NCBI GenBank assembly: GCA_965153455.1
Contig: OZ234498.1
Coordinates: 10,044,001 to 10,108,000, forward strand
Direction of reading: 5' to 3'
Source of the DNA: Sphagnum compactum
Lineage: Eukaryota; Bryophyta; Sphagnopsida; Sphagnales
DNA length: 64,000 bases
Shown: one piece after another, positions 31,811-45,779 of the stretch
Position numbering within the stretch: the stretch's first letter is position 1
Layout: each line of letters starts with the position of its first letter
Position numbers and translations under genes: made by a program
Notes under the pieces: model-generated
Databases searched by the model: none
Told to the model about the DNA's origin: nothing
What the model saw: only the letters and a program-made list of their open reading frames with translations

Positions 31811-34800
31811 CTTTTTTTGCCACAAACAAACCTTGTCCCTGTCACACTGAATTCATCCAATGATCCCTTTCCTCTTGGATAAACTTCAAAGAGGGACAAG
31901 CTGAAGCATTCATAGAATGAACACCATAAAGCTAATACACACATGCAAATTTTTGAGAACATTTTTTTGCATGGCAAATTGCAATGCGATGTGCATTAAT
32001 TTTGTGATTGGTTTTTCTCCCATTTGCCATGTCTAATAAACTATAAACCTTTGATTTTATTTTTCCAATTTACTAATTTATGAGAGAAAATACTAAATAA
32101 CAAGGAGGACTTATTTCATAGAATATTTCAGTCCTAGGAAAATATTTCTCAGTTATCATCTTGGTTATGATTTTTTTTTAATAAAAATTTGCAATATCAG
32201 TAATTAGTAAATGGGCAAATAATTATGAACTTTATATGAGTGTTTCATTCTCAACCATACTTGCATGATCAAAGGTAGGCTTGAAAAGACCATATAACAG
32301 TTGGGAAATTTGAATGCATGTGTAAGAATATGTATGGGTCAAAATTAGTTCAAATGAATCAATGTGAAAAGGTCAACTTTCTGCAATTTGTTTTCACATA
32401 TGTTTAAGTGGTGTCATTTTAATGGCATGTTAATCATGGTAAGTTGTGTTATGAATGGTATAAAGTTTAAATTTAATCATTACATGTTTCAATTTTGAAT
32501 TTTGGTTTGAACAAAAGATATTTAATAGCTTCATTCAACAACATCACTTTCATGAAGAGCCCCTTAATTTTCATAATACAAACTTTTTAATTTTAAAAAA
32601 CATTCTAGTAATGACTGACTATTAAACATATTTTTTAAAATTCAAATCTTTAAAAAAATCAATTTTGTGTTTTTTGAAATTCAAGCTCTATTTAAAGTTC
32701 ATGATTCTTTTACAACATGCAAAGGTGGTGCAATGTATATGGTGTTTAAAAATATTTCTAGCTTATAATACAAGAAACTAAAATGTCAAAACGTTTGGGT
32801 GCGATTTGAAATTGTGAACATGTTTTAAAACAAAACACAAAATCTAGCAAATTTATGCATTTGGAAATTTTGATATGTATTCAAGAATGATTAACACATA
32901 TCATATGACATATTGGCGAAATTGCAAATATGATAAATAACAAGGTGCAAAAGATTTCATTTGAAAAAAAATTATGAAAAAAATGTTTTTTTGGTAAAAG
33001 GGCCTCAAAAGGACAATAATCTTTAATCCCAAGTAAACATATTGGCTCATTACATCTCATTTGGACATGTATTCTTACATAACCTTTGGTTTTGTTTAAT
33101 CCTAAAATTTGATAAATGAAAAGTTTTATTAAATTTTTTAAAAAACTAAATCATCTAATAAGATTTTCTTAAATATTACATTTAACTTCTGACTATTTGT
33201 ATGTGTTTAGAAAAAATGAACAAAATGCGAAGTATGCAAATAAAAAGAAAGGTGGACACAAATATGTAATTATTGGTTGATGTGGATAAAACACACACCG
33301 AATGCACACACTAGTATGGTATTGTTCCAAACAATTTCTTGAACCAAAAGATCATCCAAGGTTTCAATATGATATCCAAAGGAAAAAAATGGATTGAATT
33401 TAATATTAGTTTTGGGGGTTTTAATCACCAAGTTTCAAAAAAATAAAAAACCAGAAATCACCACATTTTTGTAGGTTTTAATAGGTAGCCAACAATATAA
33501 AAAAATGTTTAAATTTGTTGCTTTCATGTGACCTTTATGGATGATTGTCATTTTGGCTACAACACAAAATTGGAAAAGTAAATCAAAAACTAAAATCAGA
33601 AAAATAGTTCCATTTGATTCATGTTTTAAACTTTTGAATCATCATAAATTAGTGAAACCCTTGATAATTAGCTACTCACAATTTGACATAGATAGAAAAT
33701 AAAACAAATGGACCTTTTGATGGGCCTTCAAATGAAAGTAAAGTAAATTTCCTTTTTGAATGAACCTTAAAATTTTGATTTCAAAAACTTCATTTAGTTC
33801 GTCAATATGTACAATGGGGCTTTTTTTTGGGTCATAAAATGTAATCTAGGCAAGTTTTACACAATGATGCAAATTTAATCAACCGAGTTTGGAAAATTTC
33901 ACAACAACCAATTGTTTTCACCACAATTGACTAAAAGGCAAACCAAAATGGATAACACAATGAACTTTTATTTTGGGGTGAAAATTTGAATGAACGAAGA
34001 ATAACAAACAATTATTTCTTAGTTTTAGGTATGTAACACTTGGATGAGTTATTAGGGATTAAAGTTGTAAATAATTAATAATGTGGTTTCAGGGTAGAAG
34101 GATGGGTAAGTATGAAAATAAATAATTCCATTATGGGTCATATTTTGAGAATCTTTGACTAAGGGCATAAGGTAGGATTAATGTGAATAATTTAATTAAT
34201 TATTTTGAATTAAACATAGTCGTAAGTGAATTATGTGTAATTGATTAGATTTTAATAAAAAATATTTCAAATAATTGAATGACTTGTTCATGAAAAGGAT
34301 GATAATTTTAGAAGGATAACATGTGACATAATACTAATGGCTTGTAATTGATGGATGGTCATGTTTAGTACATGTAAATGAATGGTGTTATTCATCCATT
34401 TTTCTTTTCAAATATATAAAGAGTTGTCATTGGAGTTGTAAGTACATTCATTTTCATGATTTCATGTTCCTACTTTGTGTTAATTTTTTGGATTAGTCTT
34501 TTGTGTAATTGTTACCAAGTGAATGGCAAAGATTAAACAAAGTAGAATGTTACCAAGAGAATGCTAGAGATTCAACAAGGCAGGATGAAATGGCTAGTTA
34601 GTGGGATAGGATGAAAACATTTCATTAGTTTGAGGTTCAAATCACTTTTGGAGGGAAAATATTTAGGATATAGTTTTGAACTTTGATGAGGATTGGGAAA
34701 TTATTTTTTTGAACACACATAAAAAACTTAGAGAGTTGCCGGAGAATAAAATAAAGACATAGTAAGTAGTTTAGAGTTTTGTTGGGTTTTAAACCACAGA

Positions 34801-37800
34801 TTTTCCTTTTTTATTTTGTATTTATACATTTTATATTACAAATGCTTGATATGTTCAAATTTGAGTAAAGAAAATAATAGAATATTGATGAATAAACAAT
34901 GAAAGTACTATAAAATTGTTGTGTTTTTCTATTTGAATTATGAACCTTGATCATAAGTTTTGATTATTGAGGATAATAGGTAATTTGGGAAGTAAATAAA
35001 CGATAATTGAAATAAAAAATAATGTGTGAATACAACCTACCAAAAAAATAGAATAAGTAAAACCACAAATTGTGTATGTTGTAATTATTTTCGAAAGAAC
35101 AATTTATATTATTTTGTTAGTAGGTAGAGAGCAATTCTAAGTAAAATATGTGCCTACTAGTAATAAACTTATATTGAAATAAACTTGTGTGCTTTTTGAT
35201 ATTATGGAAGCATTCATAAAAACAAAGGTATATGGTTTTGGTGAACAATCCCCATAAAACAAAACTCTTATGCATGTGTGATGAGCTCCATAATGGGTGT
35301 AACCCACATAAAGGCCAAGTTTTAGGCACACATGGGTGATCCTAACCAAAAAACATGTAAGTTTCATCTCTTACAAGTGTTTTGTATTGTGTGTGGATGT
35401 TGTGTGGGACTATAGTTGTGCAACCTAGCTATGTGATAGTAGGGATTTAGTTCAAAATTAACCCTTGTAAACCTAAACCATTTATAAACTATAGGTACCC
35501 CCAAACAAATAAAGAAAAACAAAACCGACCATACATGTAATCTAGTTCACATTCTTAATATTCACAAAGAAATTCTACAAGCCATATGTAGGATCTTGTT
35601 TTTTAATAACCCCAAATAATATAGAAACGATGGAATTAATAAATCAATTAGATTCACACAAACAATAATGTTATTATTGTTACTTGGAAATATTCCCACA
35701 ATATATTAATTATAATAATTGCATTATGGATATGTAAACTATTGACCAAATGATTATTTGTGACATGTTAACATGATGAGTACATCTATAAAATGAATTA
35801 TGAGTTTTAATGATGATCAATGTTTTTCTATTTGGCAAAAAACTGGGATTATTTTAAATTCTAAATTTGATTAATTTTCTCTTTTTTGGGGGGAAATCAT
35901 CAAATTTTCAATATCAAATAATTGGGAAAAAAACACCCTTGTTATGTTTATATATATAAGGACTAATGAATGAAGCCTAAATAAAACACTTCTTTAGTAG
36001 ACCTTACAAACTTCATTAGGTGAAAAAAGTCAATGGGAATTTTATTTCACCAATTACACAATGAAAAGCCAAGTTTTCCTTCAAAAAAAAATATTTAGAA
36101 TAAATTAATATGTTTGTGAAAAATGTGAGAATGCTTTAATATTATGTTTTAACAATAGAAAATATTGCAAAGTGGTCGTACCTTTGGGCTTTCTTTTCAC
36201 CCCCTACCCCCTATTTTAAATTGTTTTATTGAATTAGGTTGGAACTTGGTGGCATAATATCTAATACAAATGATTTGAATTAATTATAGCAATGGCAAAT
36301 ACAATAACAGTGAAAGCACTTAAGAAAAGAAACAAAAACATGGTGAAATTCGTATAACATTGAATTTTGTCGTCATCTAAGTTTCATTCCCCATTTAAAT
36401 GTAATGTTATTTTTTATTTAAATAAAATTCACCCCATTAATGACCAAATTTGGGATGTTGATATTATGTTCCTTCGTTTTATTAATTTCTGAAATATAAT
36501 AAGAAAATTAATGTGGTCATAATTTTTTGGGGCGTTATTTTCCAATCTTGTGTGTTCTTTTGTGTGTATTTTCTCAAGTGTAAAAAATCGATGGACTTTT
36601 TAAAATGTATTTTGGAGGATTTTATTAAGTCAAAGATTTCACTTTCAGTCAAGGTGTCAATTGGGCCTTATGGATTTCAAAAGTTATTGTTTTCATTTTC
36701 TTCTTTTTATATATTATTATTTATTTATACTTTTCATTTCATTTCATTTCCATCTTCCTAATGCAAAGGATAACATATCAAAAGAAGGATGACATATAAT
36801 GTGCAATTTGCATTAACAAATTGCAAGATAAAACATTACTACCCTATCTAAAACAAACAAGAAACATATGTTTACAAAAAAAACTCTTTGAAAGATTTAT
36901 TGCAAAGAGCCAACAAAAAGCCAACAAAAGTCAAGCACTCAACAAAGAGTGACGAAAGTGAAAACAACATCATTCATGAAAACTAATGTGTTACAAATTT
37001 GAACAAATAGAAATAAACATTAATAATACAAGTGATGAGTTACAAATGAGACAAAACTCAAGATTTGCACAATATTTAATAATGCCACAACTGTTCAACA
37101 CATGTAATAGCCAAAATTCTTCCACTAGAAATGAAATCCCCAAAAATACATGCCAACAACAATCATCCAAGAACATCCTCCTTCAAAACTATCGCAATGA
37201 TGGAGAACACAAAGGATCAACAACATTCTTCCATCATTCAAACAACAAGAAACAACAAAAGCTCAATAAAAACAATATATACTCTATGTCCAACAAATTT
37301 TGAGCATGAAAAGATTGGGCGACTAGAGGAAAAAGAAAAATCCAAAACGAAACAAGCAAAACAACACCACTTAAATAGAGAGAAGTGTAAAAGGGTGTGA
37401 AAGCAAAAAAAGACAAAAAAGATGAAAGCACAATGGTGCTTTAAGGGCCCAAAAAAAGGTAGAAAATGCCAAAAGATGCAAAAATCATCATAAAGATACC
37501 AACAATAAATCGTCGTTTCTTTACACACATGGAAGGTCAGAGTATAAACCTTTCTGGATTTTCAACCCCTTCCACTTGGCCTACTAGCATCACGACAAGA
37601 GCTTCAAATTTAGAAGGGTCTATACTTAAACCCATCTCCCATACATAAAAAATACATGAGTATTATGTCAACAAATCAATTATCATAGTACTTGGGGTAG
37701 CTTTGGTAGTTCTTTACCAAATAATTAATTTAATCTAGAATTTTTAGTTCAGCAGCGACCTTTTCAATTCTGAAAGGCTGAATTTTTGTTTGAAAATTTT

Positions 37801-38265
37801 GACAAAGTTGAAAATAATTTAATTTCTGCCGAAGTTGTCCAAATACTACGATAGTCTCAATCCAAGTATTAATATTTCAACCGTATGTCAATTTGATCAT
37901 CACTGTAAGTGTGGAGTTCAAGTTAACTAATCTCAATCCAAAGTTCTAGGTAGTCAAAATGTCTTGATGTGGAAACCAAAATGAATGAATCCCACAACAT
38001 GGGAGGTAAGGAAAGTGGGGTAAGAAGGGAGGAAGGCTAGAGGCATATAGCCTAAACACATGACCCACATCACATAAATTCTTCTCATTGGCATCATCAC
38101 ACTTATCTAGGCACAGTTGAATCTTCTTGCCAAGTCTGCACACATGATTTTTGGTGACAATCTGGTCAAGAACATGATTGTGTGAGTCCATCTAAATGCA
38201 TGATACTAGTGTGTGGAATTTTGGAACCACCCAAGCCAAGTAAGAATACCACCTACCATCTCTAT
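31811..38265. other. 6.5 kb of AT-rich intergenic DNA, nothing recognised
   Basis: I looked on both strands for transposon domains, NLR or other gene fragments and RNA genes and found none. Open frames (for example 36513-36761, 36986-37303, 37238-37528) are low-complexity and overlap one another on opposite strands. Confidence 0.5.
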
Positions 38266-38347
38266 AGACCATAATAGTTTATTAGTTCATCTAGGTGCCA
38301 ACTAATGAACTAAGGGGTGCCTAGACTAATTATGATGGTCTTGTGCA
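38266..38347. repeat. Imperfect foldback
   Basis: agaccataat... ctaggtgcc pairs imperfectly with ggtgcctag... atgatggtct, and inside it ttagttcat (38282-38290) pairs exactly with atgaactaa (38305-38313). Confidence 0.55.
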
Positions 38348-38579
38348 ATGTTTTTCCTTGGATATAAAAAGTTCTCATGAGGTGGGTTTTTTGGTCCTTC
38401 CTAGTGAAACAAGACATTCATTCAAAGATGGTGGACCAACACAACACTACCACACCATATCCATTTGACCTTGGGGTTTGAATTTAGCCACACCCACAAG
38501 TCCCTTTGTCTCTAGTTCTGCTTGACAATAAATAGAAATGCAATGAAAGTAGGAATCAATTCCTGGGGATTGATTCATT

Positions 38580-39240
38580 CACTCTAGTAGCCTAGTGCCT
38601 AATAACTTGCTTGTGGGTTGAGTTCTTCAACCTCTGACTCACCAGCCAAAAACATTAAAGGGGAAGGGAACAGCAAAACTAGCAGATGGTGTTCAGACAT
38701 ATGGGGGGAGGGTAGGGTTGTAGGCTCCACTCTTTCATCAAAGCAAAAAGCCAAGCCTGACAACAGAACAAAAATTCACCTTGGATTATCTCTGAGACTA
38801 GCATGAGGTTCATGGTTTGTTATGGGGAGTGTGAAATGTAAATTTGCTTGTGAAGCTTACACCTTGTGATTCCTTACTCCTTGTGGGGGTTTCATCTATA
38901 CCCACAAGGAGTAAGTTAAAGCACAAGGGAAAGGGCATTACCAAAAGAAGGGCTTGCACGAACAAGGTGAGAGTCAGTCAAGTGCTGCTTGATTTTGTTA
39001 ATGCCATTGCCCGCTTTGCTTTAGCAAACACAAAGAGCAACCTCACTACTTGTTTTTCCTCAATGGGTATCACCAAAAAATGTCATCAAGATTTACGAAA
39101 GATGACATACTCCGCCAGTGGAGTGAGACTTTCCATTTGTGGATTTACATTTTCTGGCTTTGCAAAAAGGCTCCTTAGATACACTAGGAGAAATCAGAGG
39201 ACGTCTTGTAGGTAACGTTTAATTAGAGCACCTACACTTA
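38580..39240 (+). other. GC-richer island with a 15-bp hairpin; possible relic, no gene assigned
   Basis: The frame 38844-39215 (123 codons, Ser/Thr/Lys/Arg rich) has no recognisable family. A perfect hairpin lies inside it: cttactccttgtggg (38873-38887) against cccacaaggagtaag (38901-38915). Its composition differs from the AT-rich surroundings, which suggests inserted or captured sequence. Confidence 0.35.
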
Positions 39241-39393
39241 ACTTACTCAGTGCCTAGAACATAATAAAATAGACTGCAAGAAAGGAGAGAGAGGATGTGA
39301 AATATGAAAAACATTACAAAAGGAAAGTCAGGTTGCTAGACAAAAAGCTCTTTGGGTAGTTGTGCAGTCAGAGAGCCTGCAGAGTTTGTTTGT

Positions 39394-39480
39394 TGTTTGT
39401 TGGCTTTGCCTACCAAGGCAAGGATATTGTTGTGTTTAGATTCGTTATATAGTATAGTAGCTTAAGGGATTTTGTTCCCT
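39394..39480 (+). repeat. Family B, truncated copy
   Basis: ttgttggctttgcctaccaa through gtagcttaagggatttt matches the first ~85 bp of the copy at 30686, then diverges. Confidence 0.65.
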
Positions 39481-39637
39481 TGTGCATTCTGTGTGTTTGT
39501 TCTGTCCCCCCTGTAATTAAATGGGTTGTTAGTTAATTAAAAGCTTCAAAGGCAATCAAAGCTCAGGAGGGCCTTTCCTTGTAGCCATGTTGCAAGGAGG
39601 TCTGGTGTAAGATCAAAGATTGCTTTAGTGTGTGGGT

Positions 39638-39659
39638 CATGCATGCATGCATGCATGCT
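39638..39659. repeat. (CATG)n microsatellite
   Basis: About five catg units. Confidence 0.85.
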
Positions 39660-39918
39660 CTGGAATCTCAGGGTTGCTTAGTACACACACACATGATAGC
39701 CATAGCCAACTGAGCTTTTGATGTGTAAGCTCTAAGTAAGTGAATAAGCCATCCAAAGAGAGATTTAGCCACTTCCCCCAAGAAGAGGCATTCATGTTCT
39801 TGTTGAATCTTTTTAGGCAACAACAAGCTGTTGGTGACATCCCCAAGTCAGGCCCAATGGTAGAGAACAGGACAAGACTTTCTCACCTGCTCATCACTGG
39901 ATTTGAACCTCAGACCTT

Positions 39919-40254
39919 TGTTGTTGGCCTTGCCTACCAAAGGCAAGGATATTGTGTTTAGATTCATTATAGAGTATAGTAGCTTTAGGGATTTTTATAG
40001 GCCCTTAGGTAATAAATAATAGGCCTATTTTTATATGACGATTTTTGAAAGATGATATTTTGGCTTGTGTTGCAACTTGAGATTAGTTATATAGTTATAC
40101 TTTCTTGAAGGATTTTGGTTTTCTTTTAGAGGATTTTTTGAAGATTATAGTTTTGCATGGTGAAATATATTTGGGTTTCCATAATTCTTCTTCTTTTGCC
40201 TTAAGATACTTTTTAATGCAAATGGCAAGGCCACAATGTGTGACACACCCCTTC
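39919..40254 (+). repeat. Family B, copy 3
   Basis: Near full-length match to 30686-30990, with an insertion of about 30 bp near 40000 (aggtaataaataataggcc). It starts ttgttgttggccttgcctacc and ends at ccacaatgtgtgacacacc. Confidence 0.68.
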
Positions 40255-40559
40255 TTATACCAAGTAGGGGGGACCATACCATTGAGCCATCACCCTTAGG
40301 GGCAAAAGTGGATTTGCTTTGGAGGAAAGAAGGTGGAAGTCACAATAACTCTTCTCTACCTGGGCTCCGCTACTGTAGTACATGGGCGACTTCAGCATAA
40401 ATTAAATTATTATTTATTTTGCCAAAGTTTTTGAATTTAAAAAAAAAATTCTATTGTCAAAAATTCTGAAAACTTAGATTGCAAGAATCTGAAATCAAAC
40501 CTTGGCCTAGTACAAATAAGCACATTAGTTTTGAACACACTCACCACAAGGACAAAATA

Positions 40560-40759
40560 AAGGTGCATTCACACTTGATGTTAAGGACTCGAGTAGTAAG
40601 TCCTCTAACACCAAGCTAGTCGTTTAGAACCTAAAGCCATTTACCACTAAGATTTTATGCTTAATATTAAACAATCACCCATTTGACATTGGGTACCACC
40701 TAAGATGCCACCTAGATTTTCACTTAACACTAACTTAACATTAAGTGTGAATGCACCTT
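40560..40759. mobile_element. 200-bp MITE with 26-bp terminal inverted repeats
   Basis: The left end 40560-40585 and right end 40734-40759 pair at 25 of 26 positions (outer part aaggtgcattcacactt). The inner region has no coding capacity. Flanking bases (taa on the left, tac on the right if the outermost A is excluded) do not give a clean target duplication, so the superfamily is open. Confidence 0.8.
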
Positions 40760-41431
40760 ACGAGAACTATGAAGTTGAGTAAGAATTTAATATCTAAATT
40801 TCTTTATATACCAAAAAGTTCAAAATTAAAAAATCACATGACGAATCTTAAATTTTAAAAATACAATGAATAAATAAATAAATAATTTGGCCAGGTACTA
40901 CTATGGTCTGCACATACACACACTTTATTTATTTTTGCTTTCTTTCTGAAATCTTTGGCAGGAGGCCATTTGGGATGAAGATCAATCATGCTTGGATTGC
41001 AGTCCGGACAAGCTATCATTCTTTCTTCATTCGTGATGGCTACAAAAAAATTAAAACCTCTGAATGGGGGGGTTTTTTCTTTCCTTTACCGCCATGTTGG
41101 GACCATGATCATTTCTGACTTTCTTCACATCTACAACAACTACGGAGGGGTGTAAGTAATAATTTTTGAAAATAAATTTCTTCCATCCAGTCAGGCTTCC
41201 CATTTCAACATATCTTCTCTGCGACTCATGTTCGACACTAATTAATTCCTAAGAGGGCCAACTGAAAAAAAAGGAAAAAGAAAAAGAAAAAGAACAATTT
41301 ACCCAATTCAAGAAAATCTAGACTGGTTTAAAACACAAGAAAACTTTGAAAATTACTAATGAACTTTGCAAACTTAGAATGTATTGTTAAAATTCTGAAA
41401 TATATTCAGATTGAGGTTATCGGATCCTTTT

Positions 41432-41455
41432 GGGGGGGGGGGGGGGGGGGGGGGG
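41432..41455. repeat. Run of 24 G
   Basis: An uninterrupted mononucleotide tract in AT-rich DNA. The exact length is prone to sequencing error. Confidence 0.85.
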
Positions 41456-41767
41456 TCAAAACAATTAATTATTTCAGCAAGATTTGCCAAAATGGAATAG
41501 AGAATTTAAAAAGGAAAAAAAAATTTCAGATCACACATGTATGAAAAGCAATATGATATTATTTCGGGCATTAGGGAAGAAAGACAAAGATGACAAAACC
41601 TTCCCCGGATCACAAACACTCACTTTGGTGGATCACAGGAGCTTTTCAAAAGAATAAAAAGAGAGAGAGAGAGAAAAAAAAAACTTCTTTACAGGTGATA
41701 TGTGCATTATTTACTTGTCAGGTGATTTTTAACACTTAGTATATATGCCTGCAAATTCTTCACATTT

Positions 41768-41875
41768 ATTGCCCAGGGGGTTTTGGCTCAGTAGCATAGC
41801 CCATGTCTGGGACCCTCAGGACTTCTAAACAGTTGTGGGTTCAAACCCACCCACCCACCCACCCAACTAGTGTGT
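41768..41875 (+). repeat. tRNA-SINE-like head with (CCCA)n
   Basis: ttttggctcagtagcatag (A-box-like) and gtgggttcaaacccacc (B-box-like) are spaced as in tRNA-derived SINEs, followed by five to six CCCA units (41847-41873). No clear 3' end or target duplication. Confidence 0.42.
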
Positions 41876-42354
41876 GTGAATTGTGGAGCTTGAAAAAAAA
41901 CCCTGTCAGGTCTATCTGCAACTGACTTTGGGGGGGTGACAATGGATGGATGGCTGGCTATTCTATGGATGTTCTTCACAATTTGCTGGGCATCTGTTAA
42001 ACACACAGAAACATATATAGCTAACTACAAGGGGTTGTTAAGGGAAACCCCAGAGTCCAATTTTGTTTTAGGGTTTAGGGAACCTGGACTCCAGATGGAT
42101 CTTCCCCATGGATGAGTATGACTTTAAGTGTACCCACTGCAAGAAAATAAAAATACCCAATACCAACAGCCAGCCCAAGACAAAAAATGTATATTAACTC
42201 ACAACTCTCACAACTCTGTAGGAAAATGATGATTCAGACTATTACCTGAGACCACTTCATCATTGGGTGGCACTAGGGTTTAGGGCATGATGGGCTTCTA
42301 TCGTTTGGAGATCTCAGGGTCAAGTTAGCAATCTGTCCAGGCTATGAGTGAGTA

Positions 42355-42379
42355 TATGTATGTATATATATATATATGT
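42355..42379. repeat. (TA)n microsatellite
   Basis: tatgtatgtatatatatatatatatg. Confidence 0.85.
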
Positions 42380-43546
42380 TTTCCTCTATCATGTGGGTTT
42401 TGAGTGAAGACCATTTTTGTTTCTGGTGGTAGTAATAAAGCTCACAAGTTTTTTGATGAATGAATATGACCAATGAGTTGAGCATTGAGTTGCATAATGT
42501 TTGGAATTTTTTTACAAATGGGTTGGATGGCATTAATCCCTAAGAGACTAGGTCCATTTTATCTCTATTTGAGCCTGAGTTTAAAATTTGGTTTAATCGA
42601 CTCATCCATGAATTGAATTGTTAGATTCAAAGATTGCAAATTCATACTTTTTAGATAACAATTTCACCCAAGATCGAACAAAGGATGATGAGATAGCAAA
42701 GATTGAACTCATACAAGATTAGGCAAGTGCTATTGAAGGTTGGATTTGAATCTTCATCATCAAAAAAAAGTTTTGACATGAAATTAATGCTTGCATTTTA
42801 ATACGGCATTCACAATAACTAGATTAGTAACTCATCCAAAAAAAATTCAAGCCAAAATGCAATTCTTTAATTAATAATGAAAATTTGCAAGTTTTGAGAT
42901 GAGAATGTGAAGATCCTTGAAAACCAAGGACAAATTTAAAAGGATCTCTTGCTAAAACTCATGGGTCAACTTTCAAATGACCTTTCAAAGTCAATCTAGT
43001 TAGGCTAGGAAGATAGATTGGGATGGGCTTTGTCCCTTGGGCAATCCTTCTTTCACATGCGGGAAAGTGGTTGCATTGGGTTTTCTTGACAAACCTCTCC
43101 CTTAATCTAGTTGGATGTGCTTGGACAACAAACCATTGGGAAGATATTTGACATTTGCACCTGACCAAATTTGTTTTAAAAAAAATACTAAAGTGAGAAC
43201 TTTTACTAAATCTGAGTAAAAATGTTGGAACTTAATATCTAATGCACATGATTCAGGAAAAATTGTAATAGAAATTAAGGTGCCCAAGAAAAGAAAAAGA
43301 GGGGATGAAACTCAAATTACTACTAAATTTGGTGGTAATTTGAATTTCATTTTTTGTCTAATAAAAAATATTTTTTAAAAAATAAAATCTCATACCCACC
43401 CTATGACTAAACACTGGGTATAAATATTGTGTTTCCTTTACTTTATGAATATTACTTTTATATCAACATCACACGAAGTAATATGTAATGGTTTTAACTA
43501 AAAACCTTTTTTTTTTGTAGAACCTATGCACATTTTGAAGAATTAT

Positions 43547-44026
43547 CCCTTCTTAGGGTGGGTTTTACATGAAATAACAAATAATTAAACAACTCATCTA
43601 CTTTATGTATTCCAACGTTTTAACTTTCAATAGGTAACAATTTAGCCACAATTGAGTATACCATTGTAATGTGTAATGTTTGCAAAAAGTTGTAAATTTT
43701 TTTTAGGTGGGGTGTTGAAAAAATGTGGGCTCAATTCTATAATTTTTAGTATGCACCTTTTACTAACTTATGGCATTTAATAATTTAAACTTCAAGTGTG
43801 TAATAGACCAAATTGATTAAGAAAGTGTAAATGGTGTAAGCACTTTTTTTTTTGGGGGTTGCTTGGTTTTTAATACCTTTTAAATGCTTTGTTCGTCAAG
43901 AAAGGTGAAGTTTTGATAAAAATAAGTGCATGCATTAGGTCTCTAAGGTAATGCACCTAAATTACTTTAAGGATTGAACCAATGAAACATTCATGTCATT
44001 TCATGTAAAACCCACCTTAAGAAGGG
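43547..44026. repeat. 480-bp element bounded by 29-bp inverted repeats
   Basis: The arm at 43547-43575 matches the reverse complement of 43998-44026 at 28 of 29 positions (core gtgggttttacatgaaat). The inside is AT-rich without recognisable protein. It looks like a non-autonomous TIR element or an old inverted duplication. No target duplication was found. Confidence 0.75.
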
Positions 44027-44029
44027 TTG

Positions 44030-45779
44030 ATTCATACATTAAAAGACATGGTTTGGCTTGCTTTGTTTTAAGCAAATATTCACCTTGGTGATCATCAACT
44101 CTTATTTTCATTTTTGGAACTTGTGTAGGTGGAAAATAATCGAATGATTTGATACACGTGGGGAAATTTGAAAATTAGATTGAAATTTTTGTTCATTGCT
44201 TCCATTATAATCAAAATGCCTTTGGGAAATTCAATTAGATAGTAAAAAGTTCATGGTGGCAATGATGCATTGTGCTTTATATATATGAGGTTGGCTATAA
44301 ATGCCCCATCAATATTATCTTTTAGCTATGGAAACTAATTGTATGTTGAAAAATTAATGACAATATTGTTAAATTGATGTTTAGGGCTACCTATGAATTG
44401 GTCTTATTCCTAACATTAGCCACCTTCAAAACTTACTCAAAACGTGAAAACATTGGTCTAAAAATAATTTCATAATTGAAACATATTAGACCCAACCATG
44501 TGCCACTTGAACATTTGACCACATGTCATAGACAACTTGGTATGGAAAATTATCAAGTGTGAATAACTTTTGTGCATACAGAACAACAATTAACTGTAAA
44601 TGATGGTTCAAATGATTACACACTTTGTTCTTCAAGAAGGAAATTGAACTAAAACAATGTTTATCTTTAATTAAACCAAGAACATGAACCATGGTAATAT
44701 ATACTAACTTGAAGTATTCAAGAAAATATATCGAAACAATAATTATGATGCATGGATGAATTTCCATATATATATGACAGGTTGACAATGAATGGATTAA
44801 CCTTGATAACTGTAAGGGCCATTATTTTAGCCATGGCTTAAACAAAATTATAATTATCAATTTCAAATTGTCATATTAAGCATTTAAATTCCATCCAAAA
44901 TGAATGGTACGAACCATAGGCATATAATTGCCATCTTTAGGTTGCCCACTTGAATGTGAGGCGAAGTAAAATATTTTCAAGACTTTCAAATGTCAAAGAA
45001 AATGTCATTTGATAGGTGCAAGATACGGTGGCACATTGGACTTTATACAAAGTGTACTCTATTCAAATGTCACAAATCTATGGTAAAATCATCAACATGG
45101 CAAAAAAATAATGGATTGAAGTTATCAACTTGAATAAAAATATGTACATAATGATGAAATTGAATAAACATACACCACACATATAGTCATATACTTTTGA
45201 AATGGAATCATGGATTATGATTTTCAATTTAAATGAAATTCAAATGCATTTTTCAATATCATTTCATTTTAAGATGTCTCATAAGGACTCAATATGTCAT
45301 ACATGTAAGAAAATCAAACACAACTTCAAAATCACAAAAGTCTAAACTGACAAATAACTATGAACTTTTAAATGACCAAATTTAAACCTCATTTTTAAAA
45401 GTCCTTATTTTAATCACTTTTGATGGGATTAAAGTTTGTTTTCCTAAAATTTATGCCAAAGAACTATCTAGTGGGGCTCTTATTCATTTGAAAACTATTA
45501 CTTCATTCATCATTACATAATTTGCATTTAACAGTGGGTTTTTTAATTCCATTTTAATGCTAAAATATGTATTTTTGGGAATGTTACATATGCTAAAAAT
45601 GAGCCAACCTATCTCGCAATCACCCCATTTTTACATATTCCTATAGCCAATATTTAGGATAATTAATCCCCATGGCATCCATTATTAAATGTTCAAAAAC
45701 ATTTAACTCCACAACTAATCTTTTAGGAGTTTTTGCCATGACCCTAGTAGAACACACATCATTGATAAACAAATACATG
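44030..45779. other. AT-rich intergenic, nothing recognised
   Basis: No repeat boundary, gene fragment or RNA gene could be supported. Confidence 0.4.

Noticed and set aside
42040-42085. Interstitial telomeric repeat (tttagggtttaggg)
   Set aside because: Only two TTTAGGG units, also seen near 24800; expected by chance and too short to call a telomeric tract.
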